Of a stretch of DNA of 64,000 bases, positions 43,547-51,014 are shown one piece after another (positions within the stretch are counted from its first letter, which is position 1; each line of letters begins with the position of its first letter). Origin of the DNA: Bradyrhizobium lablabi (GTDB lineage: Bacteria > Pseudomonadota > Alphaproteobacteria > Rhizobiales > Xanthobacteraceae); the NCBI RefSeq assembly GCF_018131005.1, contig NZ_JAFCJK010000005.1, positions 186,001 through 250,000 of the forward strand, written 5' to 3'. The notes beneath the pieces are model-generated. The model worked only from the letters and a program-made list of their open reading frames with translations, was not told the DNA's origin and did no database searches. Both the position numbers and the translations under genes were made by a program.

Positions 43547-44255
43547 CCTCCTGTCGATCGAGGGCCTGCGCGCAGGTTATGGCGAGGCGGTGGTGCTGCC
43601 CGGCATGTCGCTGGCGCTCGCCGAGGGGCAGGTGCTGGCGCTGCTCGGCCGCAACGGCACCGGCAAGACCACGCTGATCAATTCGATCGTCGGCATCACC
43701 CGCCGTTTCGGCGGCAGCGTGTCGCTCGGCGGCTCCGACATCACGGCGATGCGCCCCGACCAGCGGGCGCGAGCCGGGATCGGCTGGGTACCTCAGGAGC
43801 GCAACATCTTCCGTTCGCTCACAGTTGAAGAAAACATGACTGCGGTGGCCCAGCCGGGGCCCTGGACGGTGGAGCGGGTGTATGAGATGTTTCCGCGGCT
43901 GAGGGAGCGGCGGAATAATTTCGGCAACCAACTGTCCGGCGGCGAGCAGCAGATGCTGGCGATCGGCCGCGCGTTGACGTTGAATCCGAAGGTACTGCTC
44001 CTGGACGAGCCGACCGAGGGCTTGGCGCCGATCATTGTTGAGGAATTACTAAAGGCGATCGGAACCATCACACGGTCCGGCGGCATTTGCTCGATCATCG
44101 TCGAGCAGAACGCGCAAAAGATCCTGGGGCTCGCGGACCGCGTTGTGATATTGGAGCGCGGCACGATCGTGCATGACGCCGCGGGCAGCGCGCTGAAGGC
44201 CGATCCCTCCGTCCTCGAGCGCCATCTCGGCGTCTCCGGGGCCAAAGCACATTGA
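43539..44255 (+). CDS. Liv-type ABC transporter ATP-binding protein (LivF-like, second operon)
   Basis: This 238-residue ATPase has Walker A GRNGTGKTTLIN near residue 36, signature LSGGEQQMLAIGRALTLNP near residue 133 and Walker B VLLLDEPTEGLAP. SIIVEQNAQKILGLADR is the H/Q-loop region typical of LivF. It is followed after 19 bases by a MetE-C-like gene. Confidence 0.9.
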   Translation: MSDLLSIEGLRAGYGEAVVLPGMSLALAEGQVLALLGRNGTGKTTLINSIVGITRRFGGSVSLGGSDITAMRPDQRARAGIGWVPQERNIFRSLTVEENMTAVAQPGPWTVERVYEMFPRLRERRNNFGNQLSGGEQQMLAIGRALTLNPKVLLLDEPTEGLAPIIVEELLKAIGTITRSGGICSIIVEQNAQKILGLADRVVILERGTIVHDAAGSALKADPSVLERHLGVSGAKAH

Positions 44256-44274
44256 CGATGTCCGGGAGTTGACC

Positions 44275-45393
44275 ATGCAGCGAACCAAGCCTCCTTTCCG
44301 CGCCGACGAGGTCGGCAGCCTGTTGCGGCCGCTCAAGATCAAGGAAGCCCGCGCCAAATTGGAGAAGGGCGAGATTCCGGCCGACGAGCTGCGCAAGGTC
44401 GAGGATTCCGAAATCGAGAAGGTCGTGCACAAGCAGGCCTCGATCGGCCTGAAGCTCGCGACCGACGGCGAATTCCGCCGCTCCTGGTGGCACTTCGACT
44501 TCCTCAGCCATCTGACCGGCTGTGAGCTGTTCCATCCCGACATGGGCATCCAGTTCGCGGGCGTGCAAACCCGCCATGACGCCATTCGCGTGATCGGCAA
44601 GCTCGACTTCCCCGACAACCATCCGATGCTCGGTCACTTCCGCTTCCTGAAGAAGTATGCCGACCAGGCGCATGTCACGCCGAAGATGACGATTCCGTCG
44701 CCGGCGGTGCTGCACTTCCGCGGCGGGCGCAAGCTGATCTCGAAGGAGGTCTATCCCGATCTCGAGGAGTTCTTCCAGGACCTCGGCAGGACCTACCGCA
44801 AGGCGGTGAAGGCGTTCTACGATGCCGGGTGCCGTTATCTGCAATTCGACGACACCGTGTGGGCCTATCTCTGCTCGCAGGACGAATTGCAGAAGGCGCG
44901 CGAACGCGGCGACAATCCTGATGGCCTTCAGGAGATCTACGCGCGCGTCATCAACTACGCAATCGCCGACCGTCCCTCCGACATGGTCATCACCACACAT
45001 GTCTGCCGCGGCAATTTCCGCTCGACCTGGATTTCCTCCGGCGGCTACGAGCCGGTGGCGGAGACCTTGCTCGGCGGCACCAAATACGACGGCTACTTCC
45101 TCGAATATGATTCCGACCGCGCCGGTGGCTTCGAGCCGTTGCGCTATCTGCCCAAGGGCAACAAGGTCGTGGTGGTTGGCGTGATTACCTCGAAGTTCGG
45201 CGAGCTCGAGAACAAGGGCGACATCAAGCGGCGGCTCGAGGAAGCAGCCAAATTCGCCCCGATTGATCAGCTCGCGGTGTCGCCGCAGTGCGGCTTCGCC
45301 TCGACCGAGGAAGGTAACATCCTTTCCGAGGAAGAGCAGTGGGCCAAGCTCCGGCTCGCGGTCGAAGTCGCCGATGAGGTGTGGGGGAGATAA
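44275..45393 (+). CDS. MetE C-terminal-domain-like methyltransferase family protein
   Basis: This 372-residue protein is related to the catalytic half of cobalamin-independent methionine synthase (MetE). RADEVGSLLRPLKIKEAR at the N-terminus is typical of the stand-alone family. Zinc ligands are probably the histidine and cysteine in TTHVCRGNFRSTW near residue 243 and the cysteine in VSPQCGFAST near residue 340. The group also contains epoxyalkane:coenzyme M transferases, of about the same length. Because it ends a transporter operon, it may demethylate or transfer a group from the imported compound rather than make methionine. ATG 44275 has a GGAG site about eight bases upstream. Confidence 0.78.
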   Translation: MQRTKPPFRADEVGSLLRPLKIKEARAKLEKGEIPADELRKVEDSEIEKVVHKQASIGLKLATDGEFRRSWWHFDFLSHLTGCELFHPDMGIQFAGVQTRHDAIRVIGKLDFPDNHPMLGHFRFLKKYADQAHVTPKMTIPSPAVLHFRGGRKLISKEVYPDLEEFFQDLGRTYRKAVKAFYDAGCRYLQFDDTVWAYLCSQDELQKARERGDNPDGLQEIYARVINYAIADRPSDMVITTHVCRGNFRSTWISSGGYEPVAETLLGGTKYDGYFLEYDSDRAGGFEPLRYLPKGNKVVVVGVITSKFGELENKGDIKRRLEEAAKFAPIDQLAVSPQCGFASTEEGNILSEEEQWAKLRLAVEVADEVWGR

Positions 45394-45413
45394 GCTATCT
45401 CGTCTCCTCCATC

Positions 45414-45494
45414 GCCAGGAGCGAAGCGACGAAGCGGTCCATTTTTTCTCCTTCCGCGGAAGGCATGGATTGCTTCACTGCCCTCGCAATAATG
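45414..45494. repeat. dispersed palindromic repeat, family B copy 2 (degenerate)
   Basis: GCGAAGCGACGAAGCGGTCCAT at the left and ATGGATTGCTTCACTGCCC at the right match the reverse complement of the element at 36876. The arms have diverged at several bases. It lies 20 bases after the MetE-C-like gene. Confidence 0.65.
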
Positions 45495-45606
45495 TGGAGA
45501 GAGGCATCAGGGGTTGATTTCCCCGGTGGGCAATTGGTGTTAGGACAGGTGGGCAGTCGTCCGCTGCCCACGACTGTCCAATGAGCTGTCTCTCACTGCC
45601 GGCCCC

Positions 45607-46962
45607 ATGAAGAACGACGAAATCCTCGGCCAGATCTCGGAGTTTTGCCGTCGCGCCGACATGGCGGAGACGACATTCGGCCGCCGCGCGGTGAACGACG
45701 GCAAGCTCGTGCACCGGCTGCGCGAAGGCAAGCGCATCACCATCGATACGCTTGACCGCATCCATGCCTTCATTGCGGCCTCCACTCCGGGGGGCATCCC
45801 GCCGCCGCGCGGCCTCGTGGTGCCACCGGAAAAGCGCGACCCGAGGGGCAACTTCCGCTTTTTCGAGAACCGCCAGAAATACCTCCTGTTCGTCCATACC
45901 TGCAGCGAAAAGCGGGTGATTGCGGACCGGGTGGCATTGGAACTGTCCGCAATCCATCCCCGGCCGCCGGCGCTGCGCATTTTCGACGCCGGGATGGGCG
46001 ACGGCACCGTGCTGGCGCGGGTGCTGCGGGCGATGCACGGCCGGTTTCCCCATATGCCGTTCTACATCGCGGGCAAGGAACTGAGCCTCGAGGACGTCCG
46101 CCTGACCCTCGACAAGGTGCCGGACCGCCTGTTCGAGCACCCCGCGACAGTCTTCGTGTTCACCAACATGTACTATGCCGAGGCACCCTGGCTGACGCCT
46201 CGGGCGGCCGCGGCTGCCTCCAGCATGATCTGGCACGAAGTGGCCCTGCGCGGGGCCTCCTCGGGTGAATTCGAGGCCCAAATCGCCGAGCTTGGCCCGT
46301 TTCTTGAGCAAAACTGGCGGGCCAATGTCAGCCCACGGACCGGCATGCCGATCTACGAGCGGCCGGTGGCCCTGGTCCTGTACCGGGACGACCACCGGTT
46401 CCTGCTCGATTCGATCATCCCGCGCGCCGGCCGGACCGACGCCAATTTCGACCTTGTGATTGCCTCGCAGCCTTATCGGGCCAAATCCTCCGTGAACTTC
46501 CGCGCAAAGCGCATTATCGCACCGCTCGCCCGGGCGCTGCGGTCGGGCGGGCGGTTGATAGGAATCCACTCTCACGGGCACGACCCGGGGCTCGAAATCA
46601 TCCAGGCGGTATGGCCCGGAGAAAATCCTTTCGCTGTCAGCCGACATGAGATATTGCGCGCGGTGAAATACGAGCTGGGGTCGGCCGGGCGGGACCTTAA
46701 CTTTAACGCCTATGCCGATAACCGTTCGATCTTCCGATATGATATGGAAGCGCTGCCGAACGAGGTGACCGGCTCGATTGGAACCTCCACGGCCTTTGCA
46801 GCGTGGAATGCGGCGGTGTATGTCGCCCAGATCGAAGATGACCGGTTGACTGAAATGACTGAAAGCGGGCGGACCCTCGATGCCACCAGAGAGGTTCTGC
46901 GCAAGCACAATGGGCTCTGGTTCTACGACGAATCCTACGTCATCTCGCGCCGCCGGGACTGA
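45607..46962 (+). CDS. helix-turn-helix-like / SAM-methyltransferase-like protein, function unknown
   Basis: This 451-residue protein has an N-terminal domain of about 60 residues (ISEFCRRADMAETTFGRRAV then GKRITIDTLDRIHAFI) of a type I recognise from small alphaproteobacterial regulators and read as helix-turn-helix. From about residue 95 it resembles a class I methyltransferase: ALRIFDAGMGDGTVLARVLRA near residue 122 would be the SAM-binding motif I, DLVIASQPYRAKS near residue 282 motif IV, and LRSGGRLIGIHSHGHD near residue 312 a post-motif strand. I do not know a named family for the combination. It lies 60 bases upstream of metK, which makes SAM. Confidence 0.65.
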   Translation: MKNDEILGQISEFCRRADMAETTFGRRAVNDGKLVHRLREGKRITIDTLDRIHAFIAASTPGGIPPPRGLVVPPEKRDPRGNFRFFENRQKYLLFVHTCSEKRVIADRVALELSAIHPRPPALRIFDAGMGDGTVLARVLRAMHGRFPHMPFYIAGKELSLEDVRLTLDKVPDRLFEHPATVFVFTNMYYAEAPWLTPRAAAAASSMIWHEVALRGASSGEFEAQIAELGPFLEQNWRANVSPRTGMPIYERPVALVLYRDDHRFLLDSIIPRAGRTDANFDLVIASQPYRAKSSVNFRAKRIIAPLARALRSGGRLIGIHSHGHDPGLEIIQAVWPGENPFAVSRHEILRAVKYELGSAGRDLNFNAYADNRSIFRYDMEALPNEVTGSIGTSTAFAAWNAAVYVAQIEDDRLTEMTESGRTLDATREVLRKHNGLWFYDESYVISRRRD

Positions 46963-46987
46963 CACTCCGTGACACACCATGACAAGA

Positions 46988-47004
46988 GCCGCCGGGATGG
47001 CGGC
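46988..47004 (+). promoter_or_regulatory. hairpin just upstream of the metK ribosome site
   Basis: GCCGCC-GGGAT-GGCGGC forms a perfect 6-base stem with a 5-base loop. It ends 5 bases before the AAGAGG ribosome site of metK, so it could affect translation initiation. No match to a SAM riboswitch class was recognised. Confidence 0.4.
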
Positions 47005-47022
47005 AACTAAGAGGTTTTGCTG

Positions 47023-48219
47023 ATGCGCGCATCCTACCTGTTCACCAGCGAGTCGGTTTCCGAGGGCCATCCGGACAAGGTCTGCGACCGCATTTCGGAC
47101 GAGATCGTCGACTTGTTCTACCGCGAGGGTCCGAAGGCGGGCATCGATCCCTGGGCGATCCGCGCCGCCTGCGAAACGCTTGCGACTACCAACAAGGTGG
47201 TGATCGCCGGTGAGACCCGTGGCCCGAGCTCGGTCACCAACGAGCAGATCGAGGGCGTCGTCCGCGCCGCGATCAAGGACATCGGCTACGAGCAGGACGG
47301 GTTCCACTGGGAGAAGTGCGACATCGATATCCTGCTGCATCCGCAGTCGGCCGACATCGCGCAGGGCGTCGACGCGCTTCAGCCGGGCGAGAAGAAGGAA
47401 GAGGGCGCGGGCGACCAGGGCATCATGTTCGGCTACGCCACCAACGAGACGCCGGACCTGATGCCGGCGCCGATCTTCTACGCCCACAAGATCCTGCGGC
47501 TGATCTCCGAAGCGCGCCACTCCGGCCGCGAGAAGGTGCTGGGTCCCGATTCCAAGAGCCAGGTCACCGTGCAGTACGAGAACGGCAAGCCGGTCGGCGT
47601 GCGCGAGATCGTGGTTTCCCACCAGCATCTCATCGAGGATCTCTCCTCCACCCAGATTCGCGATATCGTCGAGCCCTATGTGCGGGAGGCGCTGCCGAAG
47701 GACTGGATCAACGGCAAGACCATCTGGCACATCAATCCGACCGGAAAATTCTACATTGGCGGTCCCGACGGCGACTCCGGACTGACCGGGCGCAAGATCA
47801 TCGTCGACACCTATGGCGGCGCGGCTCCGCATGGTGGCGGCGCGTTCTCCGGCAAGGACCCGACCAAGGTCGATCGCTCCGCTGCCTACGCCGCGCGCTA
47901 TGTTGCCAAGAACATCGTCGCGGCCGGTCTCGCCGACCGTTGCACGCTGCAGCTTGCCTACGCGATCGGCGTGGCGCGGCCGCTGTCGATCTACATCGAC
48001 ACTCACGGTACCGGTAAGGTGTCGGAGGACGAGCTCGAAAAGGCGGCGGCAAAGGCGATGGACCTGACGCCGCGCGGCATCCGCACCCATCTCGACCTCA
48101 ACCGCCCGATCTACGCGCGTACCGCGGCCTATGGCCATTTCGGCCGCACGCCCGACAATGAAGGCGGCTTCTCCTGGGAGAAGACCGATCTCGTCGAACC
48201 GCTGAAGCGCGCGCTTTAA
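47023..48219 (+). CDS. metK: S-adenosylmethionine synthetase
   Basis: This 398-residue enzyme makes SAM from methionine and ATP. TSESVSEGHPDKVCDRISDE at the N-terminus holds the catalytic histidine, GAGDQGIMFGYATNET near residue 123 is the ATP-site motif and GGGAFSGKDPTKVDRSAAY near residue 268 the phosphate-binding motif. ATG 47023 follows AAGAGG by eight bases; a TTG two codons earlier is less likely. ahcY lies 126 bases downstream on the same strand, linking SAM synthesis to removal of its by-product. Confidence 0.96.
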   Translation: MRASYLFTSESVSEGHPDKVCDRISDEIVDLFYREGPKAGIDPWAIRAACETLATTNKVVIAGETRGPSSVTNEQIEGVVRAAIKDIGYEQDGFHWEKCDIDILLHPQSADIAQGVDALQPGEKKEEGAGDQGIMFGYATNETPDLMPAPIFYAHKILRLISEARHSGREKVLGPDSKSQVTVQYENGKPVGVREIVVSHQHLIEDLSSTQIRDIVEPYVREALPKDWINGKTIWHINPTGKFYIGGPDGDSGLTGRKIIVDTYGGAAPHGGGAFSGKDPTKVDRSAAYAARYVAKNIVAAGLADRCTLQLAYAIGVARPLSIYIDTHGTGKVSEDELEKAAAKAMDLTPRGIRTHLDLNRPIYARTAAYGHFGRTPDNEGGFSWEKTDLVEPLKRAL

Positions 48220-48231
48220 GTCTTGCGTCAG

Positions 48232-48317
48232 TCCGGGGCGCTCGCGACGGCGGGCGACCCGGAGACGCCGATCCTTCATTTCGAGATTCCGCGGCCGCCT
48301 GATCGAGACGCCCCGGA
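48232..48317 (+). ncRNA. candidate structured leader of ahcY
   Basis: In the metK-ahcY gap, TCCGGGGCG (48232-48240) pairs perfectly with CGCCCCGGA (48309-48317), and the stem continues through CTCG (48241-48244) with CGAG (48304-48307) after a one-base bulge (A48308). That gives 13 pairs closing about 59 bases that hold smaller GC-rich pairings. It sits 28 bases before the ahcY start. It may be a cis-regulatory RNA or a simple stable hairpin; I did not recognise the SAH riboswitch consensus. Confidence 0.45.
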
Positions 48318-48345
48318 ACGACGAACCCAACAACAGGACGCTCTC

Positions 48346-49773
48346 ATGAACGCCCCCACGAAACCTGGCTTCACCGACTACATCGTCAAGGACATCTCGC
48401 TCGCCGAGTTCGGCCGCAAGGAAATTTCGCTCGCCGAGACCGAGATGCCCGGTCTGATGGCGACCCGCGAGGAGTTCGGCCCCAAACAACCCCTGAAGGG
48501 CGCGCGCATCGCGGGCTCGCTGCACATGACGATCCAGACCGCCGTCCTGATCGAGACTCTGGCGGCGCTCGGCGCCGACATCCGCTGGGTCTCCTGCAAC
48601 ATCTATTCGACCCAGGATCACGCCGCAGCCGCAATCGCCGCCCGCGGCATTCCGGTGTTTGCGATCAAGGGCGAGACGCTTGCCGAGTACTGGGACTACA
48701 CCGCAAAGCTGTTCGACTGGCATGGCGGGGGCACCCCCAACATGATCCTCGATGACGGCGGCGACGCCACCATGCTGGTGCATGCGGGCTATCGGGCCGA
48801 GCAGGGCGACACTGCGTTCCTCGACAAGCCTGGCTCCGAGGAGGAGGAAGTCTTCTATGCGCTGATCAAGCGGCTGCTGAAGGAGAAGCCGAAGGGCTGG
48901 TTCGCCGAGATCGCGAAGAACATCAAGGGTGTCTCGGAAGAGACCACGACCGGCGTGCATCGTCTCTATGAAATGGCGAACAAGGGCACGCTGCTGTTCC
49001 CGGCGATCAACGTCAACGATAGCGTGACCAAGTCGAAATTCGACAATCTCTATGGCTGCCGCGAGTCGCTGGTCGACGGCATCCGCCGCGGCACCGACGT
49101 GATGATGTCGGGCAAGGTCGCGATGGTCGCGGGCTTCGGCGACGTCGGCAAGGGCTCGGCCGCCTCGCTGCGTCAGGCCGGCTGCCGCGTCATGGTCTCC
49201 GAGGTCGATCCGATCTGCGCGCTGCAGGCGGCGATGGAAGGCTACGAGGTCGTGACCATGGAAGACGCGGCGCCGCGCGCCGACATCTTCGTCACCGCCA
49301 CCGGCAACAAGGACATCATCACCATCGAGCACATGCGCGCGATGAAGGACCGCGCCATCGTCTGCAACATCGGCCACTTCGACAACGAGATCCAGATCGC
49401 GTCCTTGCGCAATTTGAAGTGGACCAACATCAAGCCGCAGGTCGACGAGATCGAATTCCCCGACAAGCACCGCATCATCCTGCTGTCGGAAGGCCGCCTG
49501 GTGAACCTCGGCAATGCGATGGGCCACCCGTCCTTCGTGATGTCGGCCTCCTTCACGAACCAGACGCTGGCGCAGATCGAACTGTTCGCCGACAACAAGG
49601 ACGGCAAGTACGAAAAGAAGGTCTACGTGCTGCCGAAGGCGCTGGACGAGAAGGTCGCCCGCTTGCACCTTGCGAAGATCGGCGCCAGGCTGACCGAACT
49701 GCGCAAGGACCAGGCCGACTATATCGGCGTCAAGCAGGAAGGCCCCTACAAGTCGGATCACTACCGCTACTGA
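48346..49773 (+). CDS. ahcY: adenosylhomocysteinase
   Basis: This 475-residue NAD-dependent enzyme hydrolyses S-adenosylhomocysteine to adenosine and homocysteine, relieving product inhibition of methyltransferases. SLHMTIQTAVLIETLAALGA near residue 50, WVSCNIYSTQDHAAAAIA near residue 77, NDSVTKSKFDNLYGCRESL near residue 223 and the NAD motif VAGFGDVGKGSAASLRQAG near residue 262 are all present, and the C-terminus ends KSDHYRY as in the family. ATG 48346 was chosen (AGGA eight bases upstream); the open frame runs 41 codons further into a structured leader and lacks protein-like sequence. It is followed by a strong terminator. Confidence 0.97.
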   Translation: MNAPTKPGFTDYIVKDISLAEFGRKEISLAETEMPGLMATREEFGPKQPLKGARIAGSLHMTIQTAVLIETLAALGADIRWVSCNIYSTQDHAAAAIAARGIPVFAIKGETLAEYWDYTAKLFDWHGGGTPNMILDDGGDATMLVHAGYRAEQGDTAFLDKPGSEEEEVFYALIKRLLKEKPKGWFAEIAKNIKGVSEETTTGVHRLYEMANKGTLLFPAINVNDSVTKSKFDNLYGCRESLVDGIRRGTDVMMSGKVAMVAGFGDVGKGSAASLRQAGCRVMVSEVDPICALQAAMEGYEVVTMEDAAPRADIFVTATGNKDIITIEHMRAMKDRAIVCNIGHFDNEIQIASLRNLKWTNIKPQVDEIEFPDKHRIILLSEGRLVNLGNAMGHPSFVMSASFTNQTLAQIELFADNKDGKYEKKVYVLPKALDEKVARLHLAKIGARLTELRKDQADYIGVKQEGPYKSDHYRY

Positions 49774-49802
49774 TCCGCCGCGGTCACGATCGATACGCGC
49801 CA

Positions 49803-49828
49803 GGCCCCGGCATCGTCCGGGGCCTTTT
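49803..49828 (+). terminator. Rho-independent terminator after ahcY
   Basis: GGCCCCGG and CCGGGGCC form an 8-base stem around CATCGT, followed by TTTT. It lies 30 bases after the ahcY stop and should end the metK-ahcY transcript. Confidence 0.9.
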
Positions 49829-49973
49829 GCTGTAGCGCCGCGTCCATCGTCTGATGCGCGGCCGCGCATGAACGCCCCGATGGAACGGTCGATCTCAGGC
49901 ATACGGTTAACGCCCGATTAACCGGCGGCACATAGGCTTTCGAAGCCGGGGCTGCAGCGGAGGATTCGTTCTC

Positions 49974-50126
49974 ATGGAAGCCCAGAGGATTGCGGTTGAC
50001 GCCGTCGTTGCGCTGACCGATTGCGACCGTGACGCCGTCATCGCCTTTATCCGCAGGCTATATCTTTCGGGCGTTCGCGATCCGAAGCGCCTGACGTTCA
50101 AGGTTCTGCAGGCGCTGCGCGCCTGA
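49974..50126 (+). CDS. small hypothetical protein (50 aa)
   Basis: The product is MEAQRIAVDAVVALTDCDRD and onward to KVLQALRA, mixed-charge and soluble, with no signal peptide or cysteine motif. A strong GGAGG ribosome site lies about 11 bases upstream of the ATG. Third-position GC is high, as in real genes here. I do not recognise a family; it stands alone between the ahcY terminator and a large intergenic repeat. Confidence 0.5.
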   Translation: MEAQRIAVDAVVALTDCDRDAVIAFIRRLYLSGVRDPKRLTFKVLQALRA

Positions 50127-51014
50127 TTCCGATTCACGTTTCAAACAGTCAGTTCGCGGTGTTATCATCTGCGAATTGGAGGCATGACTATTGAGGATGC
50201 GCACTTGCATTCTCGCGGCGCGCTGCGTCCGAGTTCTGCGTCACTTTCCGCCCTCATCGAGAATTGAGGGCGCAGGGAAAGCCGGGCGCCGGTTCGCACC
50301 CATGGGTCCCGTGCAACAAAAAGCACGGGGGTAGGACCACAGGTGTAACCGGGAACAACCCGGCTTTCCCTGCGCGATGGTTTTACGGCTTCCTTCGTGA
50401 TCTTCCCGGTGAGACCAGCTTTGTTGTCACCGTCATCAGTGAGAAGCTTGCCTCTCACGAACTTAACACCTGCATCGGGGCGTCAGAACCACACGACTTC
50501 GCCGTCCGCCTTGGCACGTTCGCCTCGTGTGCCGCAGCGTCCACCGCATCTCACCGCAACGTTCGTGACGATGGCGAGCGCCCCTCAATCGGGTGAGACG
50601 GCGGATTCGTAGTGCTGATTTGCCCGACGACGGAAGGGGAATATTTTTGCGCAAGGGACTGGACGACCCAAATCAGCTTGAGATTTCTTTCGAATTTTGA
50701 TTTTCAGGGAGCGGCCGGGCCGCGTCGAGGAGAGCCTTCTTGCGAACGGTTTTCGTTTACAAAACTTCAAAATCCGTAGCTATGTCCCCGCATGGCGGAT
50801 TTGCAACGCCCCTTCGACAAAGTGCGCGGCCGGCGTTCGGGGCCTTGCTCCGGGTGCCGGGGAATGGTGAAATAAGGGAACTATTGCGGACGGGGATGCG
50901 CCCTCTACCTGCGCATGTGGCTGCGGGCTTTGGCTGCCTTCACCGGAATGTGGTTCCGCAGCGCCGCTTATGGGTGGAGCGCGCCTGGGCCTGGATCCCG
51001 ATCAGAGACAGACC
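50127..51014. other. long intergenic region holding a repeated structured element
   Basis: These 888 bases lie between the 50-codon gene and the LpxO-like gene. They contain a 27-codon frame at 50184-50267 with a GGAGG site, a repeat with nested hairpins from about 50262 to 50640 (separate entry), and an AT-rich segment at 50640-50710. Other open frames here lie inside the repeat and look non-coding. Confidence 0.6.
50262..50640. repeat. dispersed structured element with nested inverted repeats
   Basis: A perfect 17-base inverted repeat (GCGCAGGGAAAGCCGGG at 50270-50286, complement at 50359-50375) encloses a second 7-base stem (CCCGTGC at 50308-50314, GCACGGG at 50323-50329). Further on, GTGAGA and TCTCAC form a small hairpin near 50437-50456, and an ACACGACTTCGCCGT segment follows. 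I recognise the whole as a recurrent Bradyrhizobium/Rhodopseudomonas intergenic sequence, often mis-annotated as a protein beginning MRAQGKPGAGSH. Its function is unknown; an RNA role is possible. Confidence 0.72.

Noticed and set aside
46963..48345. Known SAM or SAH riboswitch in the metK or ahcY leaders
   Set aside because: Hairpins exist, but I could not match the core consensus of SAM-I, SAM-II or SAH classes by eye, so I report only candidate structures.
45475..49902. A 1,475-codon open frame on the minus strand
   Set aside because: It runs antisense to the methyltransferase-like gene, metK and ahcY. The composition (long runs rich in D, R, V, G, H) is what high-GC coding sequence gives on its complement, and no domain is seen.
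50264..50596. A 110-codon plus-strand frame beginning MRAQGKPGAGSH
   Set aside because: It lies wholly in the structured repeat, its first 35 codons are the two arms of an inverted repeat, and no ribosome site is present. Similar frames are commonly mis-annotated in Bradyrhizobium.
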